A model generated the notes under the pieces. The model was not told the DNA's origin, ran no database searches, and was given only the letters and a program-made list of their open reading frames with translations. DNA of 64,000 bases from Nitrospira sp. (GTDB lineage: Bacteria > Nitrospirota > Nitrospiria > Nitrospirales > Nitrospiraceae). Location: contig JACOEK010000002.1 in the NCBI GenBank assembly GCA_024998595.1, positions 248,001 through 312,000 on the forward strand, written 5' to 3'. This document shows positions 8,551 through 16,145 of the stretch, one piece after another (position 1 is the first letter of the stretch; every line of letters begins with the position of its first letter). A program made the position numbers and the translations under genes.

Positions 8551-8913
8551 TCATCTCGGTTCGATCGGCTTGAGCGAACGGATGTAGGCAATCAGATCGT
8601 CCAACTTTCCCTCATCGAAGGCCACGGCATACCCGGTCATGGCCGTGCCGGCACGCCCCTCCTGAATCACCTTGCGCAACTGCGCATCCGTTTTCTCCTG
8701 TGTCGCTTTGGCCGTGAGGTTAGCCGGCGCCGGCGTCAGGTAGGCAGCCATGTCACTATCCCCTTTTCCCGCCGCCCCATGACAATTCTGACAACTCTCG
8801 CGATATAGCTTCTGCCCAGCCGCCGGATTTCCCTTCCCGGGATCAGCCAGACTGATCGAAACCACTCCCAGCAGCAGCCATATCAGAAAGCCCGGATTGA
8901 CACTTGCTCGCAT
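8551..8913 (-). CDS. Small class I cytochrome c
   Basis: This 120-aa exported protein has a signal peptide of about 23 residues, one CQNCHGAAGKGDSD motif near residue 41 and the C-terminal helix DDLIAYIRSLK. A Met in the GTAMTGY stretch is a plausible sixth haem ligand. It begins 38 bases after the cytochrome b-c fusion gene and is probably co-transcribed with it, so it likely carries electrons away from the bc-type complex. It is similar in length and layout to the cytochrome encoded at 11812-12177. Confidence 0.9.
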   Translation of the reverse strand: MRASVNPGFLIWLLLGVVSISLADPGKGNPAAGQKLYRESCQNCHGAAGKGDSDMAAYLTPAPANLTAKATQEKTDAQLRKVIQEGRAGTAMTGYAVAFDEGKLDDLIAYIRSLKPIEPR

Positions 8914-8951
8914 GACGATTCTCCGCGTTCAGGTTTCGAAACACAGACACA

Positions 8952-10277
8952 TTAGGTCGCGCGTTTTAAACTCAGCATATAACTCGTCAGGTCATTCAGC
9001 TGCTGATCGGTGAGCGGGAACTTCGGCATAAACGACCCCGGCGACACGGATTGGGGGTCCCGAAAATGTTTCAGGTGCCACTCTCGATCAGGCCTCGTGT
9101 CCCCGACCGTGGACAGGTCCGGCGCCACGGCTCCTCCTTCCCCATGAATCCGGTGGCATCCGACACAGCCAAGCTGCGCATAGACGGCGCGCCCCTTTAC
9201 CACGGCCGGATCCATCCTCGGCACCGCATAAAGATTCTTGATCGAAATACCCAGCAGCCCGAACACGACAAGGAGGAACAGCAGGCCGCTGCCGAGCGCC
9301 ACAGGCCGCCTGATAGGGTTTCGCACCGGATTGCGATCAATAAACGGCCAGAACAACAGGACCAGAATCACACAAAGCGGCAGCATCCAGGTCGCTACCG
9401 GTTCAAGTGGTCCATGTACGTACTTGAGCAATTCGTAATAGAACAGAAAGTACCATTCAGGAACCGGTACAAAGCTCGTATCCGATGGGTTCGCCTTGTC
9501 GGTAAGAGGCAACGGTATGCTGAACGCCAACGTCGCGACGACCAGGAATACGCCGGCGATCACGACGGCGTCCATATAGACCTGCCGCGGGGCAAAGGTT
9601 TCGGCGCCCAATGACGCCCGATCATCGGTCCATGGCCCTGCCGGCCCCACCCGCCGCAGGACGAACAGGTGCACGGCAATCCCCGCGATGAGGATCGCGG
9701 GCAGAAACAGCACATGGATGGCAAAGAATCGTGAGAGAGTCAGCGCGCCCAGGATTTCACCGCCGCGCAGGACGCGAGACGCAACGTCCCCGATGAGAGG
9801 AACCGTGCCCACCATATTGATGCCGATCTGCGTCGCCCAATAAGCCGTTTGGTCCCAGGGCAGTAGATAGCCGGTAAACGCAAAGGTCATCACGAGGAGA
9901 AACAGCACCACCCCGACCATCCACATCACTTCACGAGGATTTTTGTAGGCGCCATAGAGAAATGTCTGAAGCATGTGGAGACCGATCGCCACGACCATCG
10001 ACGATGCGCCCCAATGGTGAAGCCCTCGCACCAGCCATCCCAAGGAGATCTCGGTTTCGATAAATCGAACGCTATCGTACGCATGGTCAGGGGTGGGCGC
10101 ATAATACAGCGCGAGAAACATGCCGGTGGCGGCCTGCAGGACAAAAAGGAACAACGTCACTGACCCAAACACATAGATCCAGCTGGCCCCTCCCGGAATC
10201 GGTTCATCCAGCAAAGTGCGTTGAACCGGTTTCAGGTTCAGACGAGCATCAAGCCAATCGTACAAGCGGGAAGGCAT
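8952..10277 (-). CDS. Cytochrome b (b6 + subunit IV type) fused to a C-terminal cytochrome c domain
   Basis: The 441-aa membrane protein combines the cytochrome b haem region (H87/H88, H101, H188, H203 as haem b ligands) with the subunit IV-like half carrying the Qo motif PEWYFLF near 272, then a final segment with CVGCH near 365 and a cytochrome c fold. It would be the quinol-oxidising core of a bc-type complex with its own haem c exit. The Rieske gene starts 70 bases upstream on the same strand. No separate cytochrome c1 or f gene is present; the fused domain plus the small cytochromes next to it may replace it. Confidence 0.93.
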   Translation of the reverse strand: MPSRLYDWLDARLNLKPVQRTLLDEPIPGGASWIYVFGSVTLFLFVLQAATGMFLALYYAPTPDHAYDSVRFIETEISLGWLVRGLHHWGASSMVVAIGLHMLQTFLYGAYKNPREVMWMVGVVLFLLVMTFAFTGYLLPWDQTAYWATQIGINMVGTVPLIGDVASRVLRGGEILGALTLSRFFAIHVLFLPAILIAGIAVHLFVLRRVGPAGPWTDDRASLGAETFAPRQVYMDAVVIAGVFLVVATLAFSIPLPLTDKANPSDTSFVPVPEWYFLFYYELLKYVHGPLEPVATWMLPLCVILVLLFWPFIDRNPVRNPIRRPVALGSGLLFLLVVFGLLGISIKNLYAVPRMDPAVVKGRAVYAQLGCVGCHRIHGEGGAVAPDLSTVGDTRPDREWHLKHFRDPQSVSPGSFMPKFPLTDQQLNDLTSYMLSLKRAT

Positions 10278-10347
10278 TCAACCCCAATCGCGAGTCGTGC
10301 ATTGTGAGCATCCGACACAGGTATGACTGCAACTCACCACGGAACTC

Positions 10348-10899
10348 TCATATCTCTACACTGCGCGGGAGGCCCGATTTGAAGTCTTTGTACATAACCA
10401 GCAGCCGCCCTCCTTCTACTTTGGAAGGAAGCGCATCGAGCGGACGCGGAGCGGGTCCTCCTAACACCTTTCCGTTCACGTCATACGAACTTCCGTGACA
10501 GGGACAGAGAAACTTGCGTTCCGTTTCGTCCCACCGATAACCACAGCCCAAGTGCGTGCAAATCGGCGAGAAGACCGAGATGTCGCCCTGCGGCTGCTTG
10601 ACCGCCCACACCGCCTTGTGTGAGGTAGTCTCCAACCAACCGTCACGAATCGTCGTCACATGGTCCAACTGCTTGGGGTGACCGGGAGGTAGTTCGTCGA
10701 CGGCCCCTACATCGACCCAAGCACGACGACGCCGCTGGAAGGCCGGCGAAATCAGCGTGCTGAGCAAAGGAATCGACAGCCCCAGTCCGACGAGCCCGGC
10801 CGCAGCGAGCGTGACCCAATGAAAAAACGTTCTCCTCGACCCGACCGGCGTTAAGAACCCGCCGCTCGGTTGCTGATCACCCTGCTCTGGATGGCTCAC
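10348..10899 (-). CDS. Rieske iron-sulfur protein
   Basis: The 183-aa product has a twin-arginine-like N-terminus (SRRTFFHW near 22-29), one membrane anchor and the two Rieske cluster boxes CTHLGCGY and CPCHGSSYD near residues 125 and 145, which supply the 2Cys/2His ligands of the 2Fe-2S centre and the disulfide cysteines. It delivers electrons from quinol at cytochrome b to haem c on the periplasmic side. It directly precedes the cytochrome b-c fusion gene, the usual order for bc operons. Confidence 0.95.
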   Translation of the reverse strand: MSHPEQGDQQPSGGFLTPVGSRRTFFHWVTLAAAGLVGLGLSIPLLSTLISPAFQRRRRAWVDVGAVDELPPGHPKQLDHVTTIRDGWLETTSHKAVWAVKQPQGDISVFSPICTHLGCGYRWDETERKFLCPCHGSSYDVNGKVLGGPAPRPLDALPSKVEGGRLLVMYKDFKSGLPRSVEI

Positions 10900-10933
10900 A
10901 ACTCATTCCCGTCTTCTACGTGACGCCTCATGC

Positions 10934-11152
10934 TTACGACTTTTTCCCCGCATTGAGCGGGCAGGTATTAATCCCCAACAACGTCCACACCGGACAAAAC
11001 CCGATGGCGCCTGTGACCAGCGCAATCGTCCCCATTGCCAGCGCAATCCCCGTGCCTACCGGCGGTAGCCCGGCAAAGGCACCGATGCCGATCAACAGGA
11101 TCCCGAGGACAATCCGGACCGGCCGCTCGATTCCACCAACATTGCATGCCAT
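10934..11152 (-). CDS. DUF2892/YgaP-type small membrane protein
   Basis: The 72-aa protein starts at the ATG at 11152, seven bases after GGAGG. It begins MACNVGGIERPVR, has two closely spaced membrane helices and ends with GFCPVWTLLGINTC. The NVGxxeRxiR start and CP-x-y-x-x-lGi-x-T-C pattern are typical of DUF2892 proteins, which occur alone or fused to rhodanese domains. The gene is 34 bases upstream of the Rieske gene. Function is unknown; a link to sulfur transfer is suggested only by rhodanese fusions elsewhere. Confidence 0.85.
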   Translation of the reverse strand: MACNVGGIERPVRIVLGILLIGIGAFAGLPPVGTGIALAMGTIALVTGAIGFCPVWTLLGINTCPLNAGKKS

Positions 11153-11319
11153 CACAGCACCTCCTTCGTTCTGTTGAAGCTGCCCTTTGTCAGGGCCACT
11201 CGGCTGCCTCCACCGATCATTTACCCCTCTGCCACATCAGCGTTCACTCGATAGGAGTCAGCCTCATGAAAAAGGATTCGCTCCGGATAACCTGACGGCC
11301 GATCGCTGACAGCCGACCG

Positions 11320-11793
11320 CTACTTCGCTGTCCCAAAGCGATACATATCGTGGCAGGTGGTGCATCGAGCCGTCATGCTCGAAAGGCGATTGAGAATTTG
11401 TACAGAGGATTCTCCCTGCGCAATCCCGTCTGCCAGATGATCCATATCCTTGTGAATGGACATCCCCATTTGTTTAAACGGCAGGGGGAGTTTCAACATG
11501 ACGGCGGGATTGACGTCTGCGGCCATCGCCATGCCGGCCGAGCGGGCTGCGGCTTCTGCAGCCTTGAGGTGTTGGTCCGGGCTTCCCAATACCGTCACCA
11601 CTCCATGCACCGATTTGAGCAATTGCCGCATCTCCGCCAGAATCATATCCCGCTCCGCCGGCGCCAGGAGAATTTCCGTGCGCCCGTCGGCTCCGGGCCG
11701 GGTGTGGCCCTGGACAAACAACGCCACAATTGCGCCCACCGTGACTATCCAGAGCACCGCCGTTCCCAACCCCAGGACCCGCCAATTCATCAT
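11320..11793 (-). CDS. Membrane-anchored cytochrome c with C-terminal haem motif (class II-like)
   Basis: The 157-aa product has an N-terminal membrane segment (residues 5-27), a helical body rich in Met and Ala, and a single CTTCHDMYRFG motif near the C-terminus, the four-helix cytochrome c' arrangement. It lies 18 bases after the neighbouring cytochrome gene. Its layout mirrors the protein at 124-621 at the other end of the array. A role as electron carrier or as gas sensor/binder is possible; nothing in the sequence decides. Confidence 0.82.
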   Translation of the reverse strand: MMNWRVLGLGTAVLWIVTVGAIVALFVQGHTRPGADGRTEILLAPAERDMILAEMRQLLKSVHGVVTVLGSPDQHLKAAEAAARSAGMAMAADVNPAVMLKLPLPFKQMGMSIHKDMDHLADGIAQGESSVQILNRLSSMTARCTTCHDMYRFGTAK

Positions 11794-11811
11794 GCAAAAT
11801 TTTCCATTCAG

Positions 11812-12177
11812 TTACGGGAGCTTGCGACCGGCACTACTCCCCAGCACTCGTACATAGGCTGTCACGTCACGAATCTCCTCATCAGTGAGAACAAATTTCC
11901 AGGCCCCCATGGCTGTATCTTTCCGTCCGTCGTGAATCGCTTTCATGAGAGACCCGTCCAGCTTACTTTGCACGGCCGGGGAGGTGAGATCGGCGACCGG
12001 AGGATTAAACTTCATGTAAGCATCGCCCTTCCCATCGATTCCGTGGCAACGGATACAGAGATTGGTAAAGAGCCCTTTGCCTTTCGCTACATTTCCCCCG
12101 GCTGCATACGAAGCACTGCCCCCTGCCGCAACGCAGAGCAGCAACAGGAGAACCGGACCGGTGACTCTGGCGTTCAT
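11812..12177 (-). CDS. Class I cytochrome c
   Basis: The 121-aa product starts at the ATG at 12177 with GGAG six bases upstream. A signal peptide (to about residue 26) is followed by CIRCHGIDGKGDAYM and the C-terminal helix EEIRDVTAYVRVL, with a candidate Met ligand in GAWKF-adjacent KDTAMG. It is the promoter-proximal gene of the 12-kb redox array on this strand. Periplasmic electron carrier. Confidence 0.88.
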   Translation of the reverse strand: MNARVTGPVLLLLLCVAAGGSASYAAGGNVAKGKGLFTNLCIRCHGIDGKGDAYMKFNPPVADLTSPAVQSKLDGSLMKAIHDGRKDTAMGAWKFVLTDEEIRDVTAYVRVLGSSAGRKLP

Positions 12178-12377
12178 TGTCTTCTCCTTCGCACGGAGCT
12201 GCCGCACACCTGTAGCCCCCATAGACGAGGATGAGAATGCGACCTTCGTGCCAGTTGGACAGGAGGGAATATTGAAGGGAAACGCGCTAGGAGTAGCAGG
12301 TTCGCGGAAGAGCTCGATGCGGAGCCGGGCGAGCCATGGAGAGAATCACCCCACCACTCGATGCCGGCTGACGCAAG

Positions 12378-12396
12378 ATGCCCCAATCCAGGGCAT
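12378..12396 (-). terminator. Stem-loop at the OsmC stop codon
   Basis: ATGCCC and GGGCAT pair around a 7-base loop, beginning at the stop codon of the 12396-12830 gene. There is no U-run, so this is a weak terminator candidate between that gene and the cytochrome array. Confidence 0.3.
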
Positions 12397-12830
12397 TACG
12401 CAATGACAGGTTCAAGAGCAATGCGTGTCTTCATCGAATTGGAGATCAGGCAGTTGGCTTCCGCTTTTTCGATGAGCTCCCTGGCCTTCGTGACATCACC
12501 TCCTGACGAAAGTGTGATGTGCGGACGCAAGGTAATCACCGTGACCTGAAACTTTCCATCCACGAGCTCCAGGCGACCTTCCGCTTCGCATTGGTAGGCC
12601 GTGAACGCCAAACCAGCCCGCTCTGCAACGGCCAGAAATGTGGTCATGAGGCAGATGTTGGCCGCTGCCACGTACAAATCCTCCGGCGACCAGATTCCCG
12701 CATGCCCTTTGAATTCAGGAGGTGTCGCGACCTGAATCTCCGGCTTGCCCTCGCTGGTAATCGTCCCCTTCTTCTGCTCAGTCCATTCGACCGCCGTTCG
12801 ATACGTATACACCTTACTGCGAACGTCCAT
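12396..12830 (-). CDS. OsmC-family protein, second paralogue
   Basis: The 144-aa protein starts at an ATG with GGAGGGATCA in front. The fold pattern SPEDLYVAAANICLMTTFLAVAE holds the first OsmC cysteine near residue 60 and AEANCLISNSMK the second near 128. It resembles the OsmC/YhfA group more than classical Ohr. It is followed by a possible stem-loop and then the cytochrome array. Likely cytoplasmic peroxide or thiol stress protein; substrate unknown. Confidence 0.88.
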   Translation of the reverse strand: MDVRSKVYTYRTAVEWTEQKKGTITSEGKPEIQVATPPEFKGHAGIWSPEDLYVAAANICLMTTFLAVAERAGLAFTAYQCEAEGRLELVDGKFQVTVITLRPHITLSSGGDVTKARELIEKAEANCLISNSMKTRIALEPVIA

Positions 12831-12970
12831 TGATCCCTCCGACCTTGGCTTGGTGCACGTTTGAGTCGAGACTCACGGGAATGCTTCTCGCCGGGAGCCA
12901 CGAAGGGTCTCCGCGCGTCTTCCGTTCCGCTCAGGGAATGAGCAACTCTGATGCCCTCATCGTCGACTGC

Positions 12971-13384
12971 CTACAGATGGTAATCGCCTGCAGCCTCAGG
13001 TTGGTACAGAACCTCCTTGATGCGCACGGTTCGCCTGCCCGCGGGCACAGGCCAATCGACCGTCGCACCGGCTCTGGCCCCCAACAACGCCGTCCCGATG
13101 GGCGCCAGTATGGAAATTTTCTTCTCAGGGATGCTGGCCTCTGAAGGGAAGACGACCGTATAGGTGTTCTCCAATCCGGTCTCCACATCCTCGATCCGGA
13201 CCTGTGAATTCATCGTCACGACGTCATGGGGAATGGCGCACGCCTCCACGACGTGAGCGCGATCAAGCTCATGCTCCAGGCTATCCAGATGGTCCTGATC
13301 ACGCCCGACGCTAGCGCGAGCCTTCAGCACATCTCTCAGGCGGGACAGGTCGGATGCCGTCATAGAAATATCGCGGGGATTCAT
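12971..13384 (-). CDS. rnk: Rnk-type regulator (GreA/GreB C-terminal-domain family)
   Basis: The 137-aa product has a short coiled N-terminal region and a GreA-like C-terminal domain with IPHDVVTMNS, SILAPIGTALLG and the ending YQPEAAGDYHL, all strongly characteristic of Rnk. Rnk binds RNA polymerase without stimulating transcript cleavage and affects nucleotide pools and alginate-type regulation in other bacteria. Its ATG at 13384 overlaps the stop of the universal stress gene as ATGA, so the two are translationally coupled. Confidence 0.92.
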   Translation of the reverse strand: MNPRDISMTASDLSRLRDVLKARASVGRDQDHLDSLEHELDRAHVVEACAIPHDVVTMNSQVRIEDVETGLENTYTVVFPSEASIPEKKISILAPIGTALLGARAGATVDWPVPAGRRTVRIKEVLYQPEAAGDYHL

Positions 13385-14358
13385 GATTCGTCTCCTTTGC
13401 TGACTGGTCGGTCCAGCACGTGCGGCACCACCCGGCGGTGCCCCGGTTCGAACTTCGCCGTCTTTATGGTCAACACGGGACAGGTTGCCCGGCGCAACAC
13501 TGCCTCTGCGACACTCCCACATTCCTTCGACGACATTCCGCGTCGTCCATGCGTCCCCATCACGATGAGATCGGTGTGATGCCGCAAGGCACTGGCCAGA
13601 ATGGTATCGGAAGGCAGGCCGGCGGAGATTTCCACCTCAACCGGGATGCCGAAGGCGGTGATGACGTCCCGGATTTCCATCAGCTGCCGGTTCCAGTAGT
13701 CTCGCTTCGAGGCTTCCCCTTCGATTACCCCCAGGCCCCAATCCAAGTCATAACAGGCCGGCTCCAGCACGTGCATCAACGTCACTGCAGCACCGACGCC
13801 CTGTGCCAGGTGAACGGCATATTCAACCGCATCCAAAGACGGCGCAGAAAAGTCCAACGGCGCTAGAACCTGCCGAATCACAGCAAGTCTGTCGGACGGC
13901 AGAGACTCGACGGCATCTTTTCGCGCCCCCGGCACTGCCAGAATCGGACAGGGTCCCTCATGGACCAGTCGCTCCACCGTCTTGCCAATCAGCCCATAGA
14001 GCAGGTTGTGACGTCCCTGTGCGCCCAGCACAATAAGACCCATATCTTTTTCCCTGACGGCCTGACGAATATGCTCCCCCGGGTTCCCGAGTAGCAGTCG
14101 GACCCTGGCGGGAATGCCCCGGCGCGCCAGGTCGTCCCGCACCTCTTCCAACTGTTGCGCGGCGGCTGTCCGCGACCGCTCCATCATGGCGAAAGACTCC
14201 GCATCCGCGCCCACCCCATGGGGCGCCTCGATCACATGCAAAACCTCCAGCTCTGCACCCCAGGCGCCGGCGAGATGGATTGCATATTCCTGAGCGCGGC
14301 GGGCATCCTCCGAAAAATCTGTGGCGAATAGGATGCGTGTGAATAGTGAGGTCGTCAT
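13381..14358 (-). CDS. Tandem universal stress protein (two UspA domains)
   Basis: The 325-aa protein starts at the ATG at 14358. It holds two UspA folds: residues about 5-150, with RILFATDFS and LIVLGAQGRHNLLYGLIGKTVERLV, and about 170-305, with VLAPLDFS and LIVMGTHGRRGMSSKECGSVAEAVLRRA. The G-2x-G-9x-G(S/T) ATP-binding pattern is visible in both halves, better kept in the first. A short tail of about 20 residues follows. It probably acts in the cytoplasm as a nucleotide-binding stress protein and is coupled to rnk downstream. Confidence 0.93.
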   Translation of the reverse strand: MTTSLFTRILFATDFSEDARRAQEYAIHLAGAWGAELEVLHVIEAPHGVGADAESFAMMERSRTAAAQQLEEVRDDLARRGIPARVRLLLGNPGEHIRQAVREKDMGLIVLGAQGRHNLLYGLIGKTVERLVHEGPCPILAVPGARKDAVESLPSDRLAVIRQVLAPLDFSAPSLDAVEYAVHLAQGVGAAVTLMHVLEPACYDLDWGLGVIEGEASKRDYWNRQLMEIRDVITAFGIPVEVEISAGLPSDTILASALRHHTDLIVMGTHGRRGMSSKECGSVAEAVLRRATCPVLTIKTAKFEPGHRRVVPHVLDRPVSKGDES

Positions 14359-14712
14359 GGCTGCTCCTTCAAAACAGTTGAACGATTGTTTGGGCCGACC
14401 GAAGATTTCCAGCGAAGGAGACGCCGGCCGAAGCCCAACCGGAGCGCGGGACTGACGGCAATGCGAGAGACGGTGGCGAATACTTGATGGACTATTCACG
14501 CAAGACAAGTGCCACATCTTTTTTCAGTCTTGTCTGAACGGAAGTCCAGCAAGCGAGGCCGTATTGCTACGAGGCCACCCGGCCGCGATCCTGTCCAATT
14601 GTTGCCATTTGCGGCAGCACCTCCTCGCCTGCTGAGGCGATACACCCCGATGTGACGAACAAGGCAGCAGGCATTCTGTCGGCCATAAATCTATATGAGC
14701 ACAGGCATGCCT
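14359..14712. other. Intergenic region upstream of the universal stress gene
   Basis: This gap of 354 bases must hold the promoter of the usp-rnk pair. I see no coding signal. It contains two small dyads: TTCAG-N6-CTGAA at 14523-14538 and TCGCCT-GCTG-AGGCGA at 14625-14640. Neither has a U-tract, and neither matches a motif I know. Confidence 0.5.
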
Positions 14713-15723
14713 TTACTGATCGTGCGCCGCATAATGCGCCATGGCGACATCAAGGGACTGCGCCGACCGGGACTCAGCCGCCGCAGCCCTCAGATGGGGC
14801 ATCACCGACGCCGAATCCCGGCCCAGCCGCGTCAGCGTCTTCATGACGCGTTCCGGACTATTCCACTCACTCCACCACACTCGCTGCATTTCCATCACCG
14901 CCGCCGCACCGGGCACGCGAGCCAGGAGATCGCGCGAAAGGCTACAGACCGGCATGCGCTCATAAATGTCGCGAAGGACTTGTGGCTCCTTCGGCGTATT
15001 GATCACCTCGCCCAGTCGTTCGAACAGGACCATCATATCCGGCAGGACCTGCCGACCCAGTCGCCATAGCGTCTCGACACGTCCTGCCATGACACACGCA
15101 TTCCACAGGGCTCCCGAAGCATACGCCAACCGCGCCATCGCGGGCTCCGATTTGTGCAAGAAGGTTGTGACAGCCCTGACCGAGTGGAGGCCGAGGCTGA
15201 TCAGTTCATGACCAGGTTTGATCCACCCATACTCTCCGTCCGGCCCATCCGGGCGCGCGGCAAGCACAACCACTTTTGCGGGCAACTTCTCCGCCGCTCG
15301 GATCGCAAACAGGATCTCCCCGAGAAACTGTTGCTCGGGAGAGACAAACTGATTGGCCGGAGAGATCAACACCGTTCCCTCCGGATCGCGCGCGCGAATA
15401 TAGGTCAAGGGCAGGAACAATCCGGCCACCGTGCCGACATTACGCGGCTGCACCAAGATCATGCCCGGATTCCGCTCGCCGATTTGCGACCAGGCCTCCT
15501 GATGACCACGCCCGACCACCACCAGCGTGCGAGCAGGGCTCGTGACGCATAACGTGCGGTCGAGGGTATGCTGGAAGACCGACCTCGTTCCGAGAAACCG
15601 GCAATAGTGGTTCGGAACCGTCCGCCCTAACCACCGCGTCACGGCCGGTTGCATCCGGACTCCGTCTCCTCCCGCGAGGACAATCGACCACCGCCGTCCG
15701 GATTGATCTTCTCTTTCGCGCAT
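14713..15723 (-). CDS. Sugar nucleotidyltransferase-like protein with altered active-site motifs
   Basis: The 336-aa product resembles mannose-1-phosphate guanylyltransferases: LAGGDGVRMQP at 16-26 stands in place of the GGxGTRLxP loop, NVGTVAGLFLPL matches the GTAPA-type stretch, SGALWNACVM matches the FLWNSGIF region and WWSEWNSP the WxDVGSW region. The usual metal-binding Asp of the PSDH motif is replaced in SPANQF at 121-126, and the Arg of the GTRL loop is shifted. It may be a catalytically weakened or retargeted homologue. The start at 15723 has AGGAGG five bases upstream. Confidence 0.75.
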   Translation of the reverse strand: MREREDQSGRRWSIVLAGGDGVRMQPAVTRWLGRTVPNHYCRFLGTRSVFQHTLDRTLCVTSPARTLVVVGRGHQEAWSQIGERNPGMILVQPRNVGTVAGLFLPLTYIRARDPEGTVLISPANQFVSPEQQFLGEILFAIRAAEKLPAKVVVLAARPDGPDGEYGWIKPGHELISLGLHSVRAVTTFLHKSEPAMARLAYASGALWNACVMAGRVETLWRLGRQVLPDMMVLFERLGEVINTPKEPQVLRDIYERMPVCSLSRDLLARVPGAAAVMEMQRVWWSEWNSPERVMKTLTRLGRDSASVMPHLRAAAAESRSAQSLDVAMAHYAAHDQ

Positions 15724-15836
15724 CATGACCTCCTACCTGATCTCCAACACGGATCTTCCGCCACCCGCATTGCGCCTAGTGCTTCATGAAGGGCTCACCG
15801 GTGGCGGCTCATGTCACTCCCGATCAATGGAATGTC

Positions 15837-15947
15837 CTACTGGGACAAGTCGAGCAGAGACAGGCCCCAGAAGATCATGACTCCAATCGCAGCCACGACC
15901 AATACCATCAGCAATGCAGCCGGCGCCAAGATAATGATCTGTTTCAT
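15837..15947 (-). CDS. 36-aa single-span membrane peptide
   Basis: An ATG at 15947, preceded by GAGGAAGG about 10 bases upstream, opens a 36-codon frame ending at a TAG at 15837. The peptide starts MKQIIILAPAALL, has one hydrophobic span of about 28 residues and ends with LLDLSQ. No family is recognised. Its interest comes from context: a palindrome identical in its arms to one in front of the nearby response regulator gene lies about 100 bases upstream. It may be a small regulatory or stress-induced membrane peptide under the two-component pair. Confidence 0.55.
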   Translation of the reverse strand: MKQIIILAPAALLMVLVVAAIGVMIFWGLSLLDLSQ

Positions 15948-16044
15948 CGCATCGTCCCTTCCTCATCTGATTCATCGGAGGAGTTACATCGATTCCCATC
16001 GCCACCTCACTCTAGCCGGACAAGATGAAGTGCCGATGAACCGG

Positions 16045-16064
16045 GCATGAAGAAATCTTCATGC
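16045..16064. promoter_or_regulatory. Palindromic operator, copy 1 (upstream of the 36-aa peptide gene)
   Basis: GCATGAAGA-AA-TCTTCATGC is a perfect 9-2-9 palindrome between the histidine kinase stop and the small peptide start. The arms CATGAAGA/TCTTCATG and the following CGG are identical to the palindrome at 18340-18357. NN-spaced palindromes of this size are typical of CusR/CopR-like OmpR-family regulators. Regulator binding is inferred. Confidence 0.65.
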
Positions 16065-16145
16065 GGAGGGAAGTCTGATGCGAGAAAGAAGACCGGAAAT
16101 CGGAGAAGGCACGAGTATGCGGAAAGCGGCGGTCCCAACGACCTG

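Noticed and set aside
15782-15796. 15-base word CTTCATGAAGGGCTC shared with 40985-40999
   Set aside because: One copy is inside the FNR-type coding region; a few 15-base matches are expected by chance in 64 kb on both strands.
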